A program made the position numbers and the translations under genes. Shown here piece by piece: positions 6,508-10,862 of a stretch of 10,862 bases of DNA (position 1 is the first letter of the stretch; each line of letters starts with the position of its first letter). This DNA is from Actinomycetota bacterium. Lineage in GTDB: Bacteria; Actinomycetota; Actinomycetes; Nanopelagicales; Nanopelagicaceae. The notes under the pieces were generated by a model that worked only from the letters and a program-made list of their open reading frames with translations, was not told the origin of the DNA and did not search any database. The stretch lies in NCBI GenBank assembly GCA_009705185.1, contig WLCS01000021.1, positions 1 to 10,862 on the forward strand, given 5' to 3'.

Positions 6508-7467
6508 CTAGAAATTCGACTCCACTTTAATTTGAACATTTTCAAGGTCGAAGTCGATAGTTTTTATACGCCTTGAGCTATCCAGCTCTTCGATGTGAAC
6601 CTCAAGAATATTCTCTTTCACAAGAGTCAAACTGGCAGGGGAATCCGCAAGCACCAAAGTCAGTTGTTCTACGAGTTTGCTCTCATCAATCTTTGCATCT
6701 AGGTCATTGATGTTTTCACCAAGAATCGAGATTCTCCCAGCAATTCCGCGTGATTGACGATCCCTCATGAATTCATAGAAATTTCTGACAAGATTTGAAT
6801 CGAAATACTCAGCGCAAACCAGAAATGTTTGAATTTTCTGAATTTCCAGGTTGAGAATTTGCACGGCTGACATCTCTAAATTCTCTGTAACGATTGAATC
6901 AGTAAATTTCTTTACATTTCTGAGAACTTGAGCGAATTCAAACTCGCGGTATGTGTCGATGTCAGTAATTACCTGAGAAAGACGAGCTGCCTCGAGTGAT
7001 TCAAACTCATCAAATCTCACCTCTCTTCTTCTCACAGCTAAGACAGAGATTGCGAGAACAATGATGATTGGAATCCCAGGCAAGGAACCAAGAAAAATGT
7101 TTTTGCATTGGTCCGGATAAAAAATTGGGAAATATAAAGTTTCAGCAGTGAGAATCGCAGTTGGGATCCATTTGAAAATTGAGTTCTTAATACTGACCAC
7201 AGCAAAAAAGGAAACTACTAGAATCAAATTGAAGATCCACGGAATAGTATTTAAATCAATACAACTTTGAACATTGAATGAAAGGGAAGGAATTATCAAG
7301 GTCGAAGCAAAAATTTGAAGGTAGAGGAGAGTTCGAGAGCGCGGAAACCGGAGTGAAGAGAAGAGCAAAATTGTTGTCAGGGCTGTCACCAACAGTGGAA
7401 AACTAGGCATTCCAACTGCGATGTAACCCGCTAATGAAAGCAAGGCAACGAGTCCCCCAGCTCGCAT
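6508..7467 (-). CDS. Unrecognised six-helix membrane protein with cytoplasmic signalling-like tail
   Basis: I do not recognise the family. The 319 residues start with about six hydrophobic segments (near 3-20, 23-39, 46-62, 75-93, 98-115 and 129-146). Positive charges after segments 2, 4 and 6 (FPRSR, KNSIFK, RRREVR) place the N-terminus and the 147-319 tail in the cytoplasm. Two loops then face outward, each with one cysteine (C69, C121), so a disulfide is possible. The tail begins with a long helical, probably coiled-coil part (152-215) and ends in alternating strands (VEQLTLVLADSPASL, NILEVHIEEL, IKTIDFDL). This order resembles a DesK-like receptor-kinase, but no H-box histidine, N-box asparagine or GxGxG is present, so kinase activity is unlikely. 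The ATG at 7467 lies 7 nt after CATTCT on the minus strand and has no Shine-Dalgarno. Stand-alone gene. Confidence 0.75.
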   Translation of the reverse strand: MRAGGLVALLSLAGYIAVGMPSFPLLVTALTTILLFSSLRFPRSRTLLYLQIFASTLIIPSLSFNVQSCIDLNTIPWIFNLILVVSFFAVVSIKNSIFKWIPTAILTAETLYFPIFYPDQCKNIFLGSLPGIPIIIVLAISVLAVRRREVRFDEFESLEAARLSQVITDIDTYREFEFAQVLRNVKKFTDSIVTENLEMSAVQILNLEIQKIQTFLVCAEYFDSNLVRNFYEFMRDRQSRGIAGRISILGENINDLDAKIDESKLVEQLTLVLADSPASLTLVKENILEVHIEELDSSRRIKTIDFDLENVQIKVESNF

Positions 7468-7499
7468 GTAGTTCAGAATGAAGTCATTTAATCCGGTGA

Positions 7500-7733
7500 A
7501 CCTCAGAGAGTATTACAGCCAATATTGGACTTATTAATTTAACCGCAACTGAAAGCCGGCTCATTCGAAATGGCGTTTCGATAATTCTAGATATAAATGT
7601 TTCGAACACAACTACTGGTGGCAATGGAGCTTGTGATTTTGGTACGGATAGCGTCATGACTTTATTTCCACTAAAGATGACTCAAACTCGCACGTTTACA
7701 ATTAAGCCGAAAAATGGACGCCAGAACAACTGA
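7500..7733 (+). pseudogene. Headless coding remnant, C-terminal part of a possible secreted protein
   Basis: In the 357-nt gap 7468-7824, one plus-strand frame is open for 77 codons between TGA (7497-7499) and TGA (7731-7733). Its composition is protein-like: SITANIGLINLTATESRL, then IILDINVSNTTTGG, NGACDFGTDSVMTLFPLK and TFTIKPKNGRQNN. Alternating strands rich in Asn, Thr and Gly suggest an extracellular beta-sandwich tail. No ATG, GTG or TTG occurs before an internal ATG at 7656, which would leave only 25 codons, so this is best read as the 3' end of a gene whose front was lost. The other two plus frames are quickly stopped. An open frame of this size can arise by chance, so the call rests on amino-acid content. 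I do not recognise the parent family. Confidence 0.4.
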
Positions 7734-7747
7734 TTTCGTACATCTGA

Positions 7748-7782
7748 GGCAAGTTGGGGCTCTCACGAATTGAGCTACGGAC
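7748..7782 (-). pseudogene. 5'-half tRNA fragment (D-arm plus anticodon loop)
   Basis: On the minus strand 7782-7748 reads like positions 3-36 of a tRNA: GTCCG, TA, D-stem GCTC/GAGC around a 9-nt loop, then C, CCAAC, TT and GCC at the anticodon position (a glycine tRNA pattern). The D-arm core matches the intact tRNA at 9840-9916 in 21 of 24 positions. The loop has TTCGT instead of TTGGT, losing one invariant G. After the anticodon the sequence does not continue as an anticodon stem, T-arm or acceptor, so it cannot fold as a tRNA. It is probably a relic of a recombination or integration event; alternatively it is a decayed copy of a neighbouring tRNA gene. Confidence 0.55.
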
Positions 7783-7797
7783 GTATGATTCTCATAC
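7783..7797 (+). promoter_or_regulatory. Palindromic operator candidate over the -10 of the racemase operon
   Basis: GTATGA (7783-7788), three bases, TCATAC (7792-7797): a perfect 6+6 inverted repeat. It contains TATGAT (7784-7789), a 5-of-6 match to the -10 consensus, and lies 28 nt before the GTG start, so a repressor bound here would block the promoter. No strong -35 is visible at 17-18 nt. GntR-type regulators often control proline/hydroxyproline genes and bind GT...AC palindromes of this size; no regulator gene is in the window, so the partner is unknown. Confidence 0.42.
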
Positions 7798-7811
7798 ATC
7801 TGCGCCAGTTG

Positions 7812-7816
7812 AAAGG
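7812..7816 (+). promoter_or_regulatory. Ribosome binding site deciding the GTG start of the racemase
   Basis: AAAGG with 8 nt to the GTG at 7825. It supports GTG initiation, giving MQAIHTIDYHTAGEP, in which the family N-terminal motif IDxHTxGEP is complete. Confidence 0.55.
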
Positions 7817-7824
7817 TTTCCCAC

Positions 7825-8838
7825 GTGCAAGCAATACACACTATTGATTACCACACGGCTGGAGAACCGTTTCGAATTGTTGCCAATCCGCCCGTAGAAA
7901 TCTTTGGGGATACAGTTGCGAATCGTCGGGTGTACGCGATATCAAATCCAGAAGTAGATGGACTGAGAAAGTTACTTTGCTTCGAACCGCGCGGACATGC
8001 AGATATGTATGGTTGTTTCATAACACCGCCAGATGATGATGGCGCAGATTTTGGAGTTCTTTTCTGGCATAAGGATGGATTTTCAACTGCATGTGGGCAC
8101 GGAACTATCGCACTGGGTGTGTGGGCTATTGAATCCGGCAAAGTAGCAATTGATCCCAGCGGAATAACTGATGTTGTAATCGACGTTCCATCGGGGCGAG
8201 TCACAGCTCGAGTACATACAAAAGGAACTGAAATTCAGAGCGTTGATTTCATCAACGTTGCGAGCTATCACATGCATAGCGATATTGAACTTAAAACATC
8301 ACTTGGAAATCTCATAGTTGATGTTTCTTTTGGCGGAGCAATCTATGCACAGTTGGATGTTTCGCAAATTTCGCTCTCGGTAACTCCCGAGTTTTATTCA
8401 CAGATAATTGCTATTGGCCGTGAAATTAAATGGGCACTGAATGAAACTGAGTATGCAAAGCACCCCACTGATCCTCGGTTAAATGGAATTTACGGAACAA
8501 TCGTGTACGAAGAATTAGCTTCAGATTCTGATGGTCTTAAGCGCCAAAGAAATGCAACAATTTTTGCAGATGGCGAAGTAGATCGCTCTCCATGCGGTTC
8601 TGGTACTTGTGCTCGCTTGGCAACTCTTGTTGAGAAGAATGAATTGGAGCTAGGTGAAGTCCTGAAACATGACTCAATTGTTGATTCCCAATTCCTTGGA
8701 GTTGCTCAAGATTTTGTGGCTGCAGATGGAAAGAAAGCCATATTGCCTCAAGTAACAGGTATGGCTTATAAAACGGGAGAATCAAAATTCACTGTAGATC
8801 CACGTGACCCATTGACTCCTGGATTTGTGTTGCGATGA
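7825..8838 (+). CDS. Proline racemase-family enzyme (proline racemase or 4-hydroxyproline 2-epimerase type)
   Basis: Cofactor-independent cytoplasmic enzyme that inverts the alpha carbon of proline or hydroxyproline with two cysteines acting as acid and base. The 337 residues are of normal length. The N-terminus IDYHTAGEPFRIV is the family substrate-side motif. The first catalytic cysteine is C90 in STACGHGTIAL, the second C257 in DRSPCGSGTCARLA. Having both cysteines argues for racemase/epimerase chemistry. The trans-3-hydroxy-L-proline dehydratases of this family have Thr at the second site, so that activity is less likely. The GTG start is backed by AAAGG at 8 nt spacing. The stop overlaps the next ATG (ATGA, 8835-8838), so it is coupled to a ketimine-type reductase. 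The substrate cannot be read from sequence; 4-hydroxyproline or proline are the best candidates. Confidence 0.87.
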   Translation: MQAIHTIDYHTAGEPFRIVANPPVEIFGDTVANRRVYAISNPEVDGLRKLLCFEPRGHADMYGCFITPPDDDGADFGVLFWHKDGFSTACGHGTIALGVWAIESGKVAIDPSGITDVVIDVPSGRVTARVHTKGTEIQSVDFINVASYHMHSDIELKTSLGNLIVDVSFGGAIYAQLDVSQISLSVTPEFYSQIIAIGREIKWALNETEYAKHPTDPRLNGIYGTIVYEELASDSDGLKRQRNATIFADGEVDRSPCGSGTCARLATLVEKNELELGEVLKHDSIVDSQFLGVAQDFVAADGKKAILPQVTGMAYKTGESKFTVDPRDPLTPGFVLR

Positions 8839-9803
8839 ACCCAAGATTTATTTCGGCCCAAGAGATAACAGAATCCTTCTCTTATCTTGCTGGCGTTACA
8901 GCAATCGAATCTGCTCTGGTTAACGGCCTCGATCCATCTGCTGACTTACCGCGTTCGATCTTGCCGATTGATAAAGGTGAACTTCTAGTTATGCCATCGT
9001 CATCGACGAATGGTTCAGGAATCAAAGTTCTCACAATTGCACCAAATAATGCGCACCTCAACGCTCCGCGAATTCAGGGGATATACCTACTCTTTGATAA
9101 AGAAAATCTCTCTGTATCTTCGATTCTTGATGGTGCGGCGATCACCACATATCGAACTCCTGCAGTGTCCATTGCTGCAATACGACCAGCTCTTGAATTA
9201 ACCGAGCACAATCTTTCGGTTGTTGTTTTCGGTTCAGGTCCACAAGCTATTTCGCATATTCAGACACTTGCTCAGGCAGCGCCGTCTCATGTGAAAATTT
9301 CCAGCGTCGCATTTATCGCTCGAGATATCGAAAAGGCTAAGAAACAGATTCCTGATAGCGCAACACTTGGACTGAGCGCTGATTGCACAATGCAGATTTT
9401 ACGTGCCGATTCCGCTGAAGTAACCGAGCTTCTTAGTTCCGCAGATCTTGTTATTGCAGCGACCACAGCTCGAGCCCCTCTTTTTGATTCAACTCTTCTT
9501 AAAAATTCGGTCATTGTGATTGCTGTTGGCTCTCACGAACCAGGTGTTCGAGAAATAGATTCGAATCTTCTAGCTCGCGCACAGGTTGTAGTCGAAACTC
9601 GAGCCAGCGCCTTGCGCGAGGCCGGCGATGTCATCATGGCGATTGATGAAGGAAAATTGCAACCTGACTCCCTTATAGATATTGCTGATGTTGTTTGCCG
9701 AAGAGTCACACTCGATAGAACTAGACCAATACTTTTTAAGAGTTCAGGAATGTCGTGGGAAGACTTAGTAATTGCCCGTGCTATTGAGGAATCCATTAAT
9801 TAA
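8835..9803 (+). CDS. Ornithine cyclodeaminase/mu-crystallin-family reductase
   Basis: NAD(P)-dependent cytoplasmic enzyme of 322 residues. Family marks in order are K64 in GIKVLT; D99-G100 with AAITTYRT and R107, which bind the substrate carboxylate; the Rossmann glycine motif VFGSGPQA (G133, G135); GSHEPGVREID (232-242); and FKSSGMSWEDL near the end. Members include ornithine cyclodeaminase, alanine dehydrogenase of archaea and delta-1-pyrroline-2-carboxylate or other ketimine reductases. Because it is co-translated with a proline racemase homolog, reduction of a cyclic imine such as delta-1-pyrroline-2-carboxylate to L-proline is the best guess; conversion of ornithine to proline is the alternative. 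No terminator is evident in the 36 nt before the convergent tRNA gene. Confidence 0.85.
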   Translation: MNPRFISAQEITESFSYLAGVTAIESALVNGLDPSADLPRSILPIDKGELLVMPSSSTNGSGIKVLTIAPNNAHLNAPRIQGIYLLFDKENLSVSSILDGAAITTYRTPAVSIAAIRPALELTEHNLSVVVFGSGPQAISHIQTLAQAAPSHVKISSVAFIARDIEKAKKQIPDSATLGLSADCTMQILRADSAEVTELLSSADLVIAATTARAPLFDSTLLKNSVIVIAVGSHEPGVREIDSNLLARAQVVVETRASALREAGDVIMAIDEGKLQPDSLIDIADVVCRRVTLDRTRPILFKSSGMSWEDLVIARAIEESIN

Positions 9804-9839
9804 GAATTGTGCATAAAGAGTCTTACTAAAGGTGTTCAA

Positions 9840-9916
9840 TGGTGAGGCGGGTCGGGCTCGAACCGACGACGACCGAATTATGAGTTCGGGGCTCTAACCA
9901 ACTGAGCTACCGCCTC
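9840..9916 (-). tRNA. tRNA with CAT anticodon, probably elongator tRNA-Met, CCA encoded
   Basis: The minus strand folds as a complete 77-nt cloverleaf: acceptor GAGGCGG/CCGCCTC, D-stem GCTC/GAGC with a 9-nt loop, anticodon stem CCGAA/TTCGG around CTCATAA, a 5-nt variable loop, T-stem GTCGG/CCGAC with TTCGAGC, discriminator A and genomic CCA (9842-9840). The first acceptor pair is G-C and the anticodon stem lacks the three G-C pairs of an initiator, so it is not tRNA-fMet. CAT is also used by tRNA-Ile2, whose C34 becomes lysidine; elongator Met is favoured, but Ile2 cannot be excluded by eye. Confidence 0.93.
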
Positions 9917-9931
9917 GTCGGGAGTGAGTTT

Positions 9932-9937
9932 ATTGTA
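9932..9937 (-). promoter_or_regulatory. -10 box candidate of the tRNA gene
   Basis: The minus strand reads TACAAT (9937-9932), a 5-of-6 match to TATAAT, 15 nt before the mature tRNA 5' end. That would give a short leader of about 8-10 nt for RNase P to remove. A matching -35 is not clear. The element overlaps the proposed ald -35 on the other strand, so the two genes share a crowded divergent control region. Confidence 0.4.
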
Positions 9938-9961
9938 AATACTGAGGATTTTTCACATAAA
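9933..9961 (+). promoter_or_regulatory. Possible ald promoter
   Basis: TTGTAA (9933-9938) and CATAAA (9956-9961) are 17 nt apart, each a 4-of-6 match to the -35 and -10 consensus. The resulting leader would be about 60 nt and include the inverted repeat and Shine-Dalgarno of ald. The match is weak, and other -10 sites are possible in this AT-rich gap. Confidence 0.3.
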
Positions 9962-9999
9962 TGCAGGCGAGTAGTAGCATCGGTTAAGTCCCATTCAGA

Positions 10000-10015
10000 T
10001 AGTCAGCGTTGACTA
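10000..10015 (+). repeat. Perfect inverted repeat touching the ald ribosome binding site
   Basis: TAGTCA (10000-10005), loop GCGT, TGACTA (10010-10015). The last A is also the first base of the Shine-Dalgarno AAGGAG (10015-10020). It could be a 16-bp operator of the size bound by Lrp/AsnC regulators, which control ald in mycobacteria (AldR), or a small RNA hairpin next to the ribosome site. A 6-bp stem is weak as RNA, so the DNA site is slightly preferred. Confidence 0.4.
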
Positions 10016-10020
10016 AGGAG
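10015..10020 (+). promoter_or_regulatory. Ribosome binding site of ald
   Basis: AAGGAG with 6 nt to the GTG at 10027. It fixes the start, giving [15 protein letters not shown], the exact family N-terminus. Confidence 0.75.
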
Positions 10021-10026
10021 TTAATT

Positions 10027-10862
10027 GTGCTCATAGGTATCCCAAAAGAAGTTAAAAACAATGAATTCCGTGTTTCAACAACTCCAGCAGGTGTTCACGC
10101 CCTTGTTATAGCTGACCACACAGTATTCGTTGAAAAATCAGCTGGCGTAGGTTCTGCAATTACTGATGAAGAGTATGTAAAAGCTGGCGCAACTATTTTG
10201 GATACTGCAGATGAGGTCTGGGCTAAGGCCGAGATGATCATTAAGGTTAAAGAGCCAATCGCGCAGGAATACCCTCGCATGCGTCGTGGACAAATTCTCT
10301 TTACTTACCTGCACTTAGCCGCATCACGCGAATGTACTGATGCCATCATAAAATCTGGAATCACTGCTATTGCATACGAAACTGTTGAAGTAAATCGCAC
10401 ATTGCCGCTGCTTGCTCCGATGTCAGAAGTTGCAGGGCGCATGTCAATTCAAGTTGGCGCAGCGGCTCTACAAACTCCTAATGGTGGACGCGGAGTTCTA
10501 CTCGGTGGAGTACCTGGCGTTGCTCCTGGAAAAGTTGTTGTCCTTGGCGGCGGAAGCGTAGGAGTTTCAGCTGCATCGATGGCAGTTGGATTACGCGCAG
10601 AAGTTGTTCTTATGGATATTAACTTGAAGCGTTTAGCTGAAATTGATGACATTTTCCAAGGTCGTGTAAAGACAATCGCATCATCACCGTATGCAATTGA
10701 AGAGTATGTGACTCAGGCAGATCTAGTTATTGGTGGAGTACTGATTCCAGGTGCTGCTGCTCCAAAACTTGTCACCGATGCAATGGTGGCCAAGATGAAA
10801 CCAGGTAGCGTTCTTGTTGACGTTGCTATTGACCAAGGTGGATGTTTTGAAGGATCGCATGC
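10027..10862 (+). CDS. ald: Alanine dehydrogenase (3' end beyond window)
   Basis: NAD-dependent interconversion of L-alanine and pyruvate plus ammonia. The window holds 278 complete codons of a protein normally about 370 residues long. The N-terminus [20 protein letters not shown] is diagnostic, with substrate-binding R15. K75 in IKVKEP and catalytic H96 in LFTYLHLAA are in place. The Rossmann motif is [10 protein letters not shown] (G174-G179) and the acidic residue after strand 2 is D197 in LMDIN. D269 in VAIDQGG, the second catalytic residue, is also present. The NAD domain is nearly complete; the C-terminal return to the catalytic domain is cut off. GTG start with a strong AAGGAG. The gene diverges from the tRNA and is separated from the racemase operon by it. 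It probably feeds pyruvate and ammonia from amino-acid use. Confidence 0.95.
   Translation, partial: MLIGIPKEVKNNEFRVSTTPAGVHALVIADHTVFVEKSAGVGSAITDEEYVKAGATILDTADEVWAKAEMIIKVKEPIAQEYPRMRRGQILFTYLHLAASRECTDAIIKSGITAIAYETVEVNRTLPLLAPMSEVAGRMSIQVGAAALQTPNGGRGVLLGGVPGVAPGKVVVLGGGSVGVSAASMAVGLRAEVVLMDINLKRLAEIDDIFQGRVKTIASSPYAIEEYVTQADLVIGGVLIPGAAAPKLVTDAMVAKMKPGSVLVDVAIDQGGCFEGSH

Noticed and set aside
7495..7501. A PHO-box for the membrane protein gene (GTTCACC on the minus strand)
   Set aside because: The heptamer is perfect but single. The 11-nt neighbours on both sides do not match, and it is not in the register seen at phoU and ppk. Too weak to annotate.
7656..7733. A small protein starting at the ATG at 7656
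   Set aside because: Only 25 codons with no Shine-Dalgarno or leaderless -10 in place. It reads as the end of the longer remnant frame.
7700..7790. An intact tRNA-Gly gene on the minus strand
   Set aside because: The 5' half is recognisable, but the sequence after the anticodon gives no anticodon-stem partner for CCAAC, no T-arm and no acceptor partner. It cannot fold as a tRNA.
9840..9916. Initiator tRNA-fMet
   Set aside because: The first acceptor pair is a normal G-C and the anticodon stem CCGAA/TTCGG lacks the three consecutive G-C pairs next to the loop.

Overview
The window looks like chromosomal DNA from a small-genome, low-to-mid GC actinobacterium, most likely a freshwater acI / Nanopelagicales lineage. 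The reasons are an actinobacterial gene set (SenX3/RegX3-type pair divergent from phoU, Ppx of the short actinobacterial type, a MutT1-like Nudix plus histidine-phosphatase fusion next to ppk), AT-leaning codon use, very short intergenic gaps, 4-bp ATGA overlaps, and start codons placed as expected for leaderless mRNAs. The taxon is an inference; no rRNA is present.

Region 1 (1-6421) is a compact phosphate and polyphosphate locus. A probable 5' end of ispD lies at the left edge (minus strand), downstream of regX3 and senX3 (minus). phoU and ppx (plus) diverge from senX3. ppx converges tail to tail on mutT1, with stop codons sharing one TTAA. mutT1 is coupled to ppk (both minus). The set covers sensing (SenX3/RegX3/PhoU), polyphosphate synthesis (Ppk), polyphosphate breakdown (Ppx) and nucleotide clean-up (MutT1). 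Two intergenic regions (1811-1899 and 6422-6507) carry PHO-box-like 11-nt repeats in the same register relative to the predicted starts of phoU and ppk, so the regulator encoded here probably controls both.

Region 2 (6508-7824) holds an unrecognised six-helix membrane protein on the minus strand, which looks like a receptor with a worn-down signalling domain. A 357-nt gap without an intact gene follows. That gap contains a headless coding remnant (7500-7733), a 35-nt 5' half of a tRNA (7748-7782) and the promoter/operator area of the next operon.

Region 3 (7825-9803, plus) is a two-gene operon: a proline racemase-family enzyme with both catalytic cysteines, translationally coupled to an ornithine cyclodeaminase/mu-crystallin-family reductase. 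It suggests use of proline, hydroxyproline or related cyclic imino acids.

Region 4 (9840-10862) has a CAT-anticodon tRNA gene with encoded CCA (minus) and, divergent from it, the 5' three quarters of alanine dehydrogenase, cut by the window end. A perfect inverted repeat touches the ald ribosome binding site.

I saw no CRISPR array, intact mobile element, rRNA or convincing rho-independent terminator.
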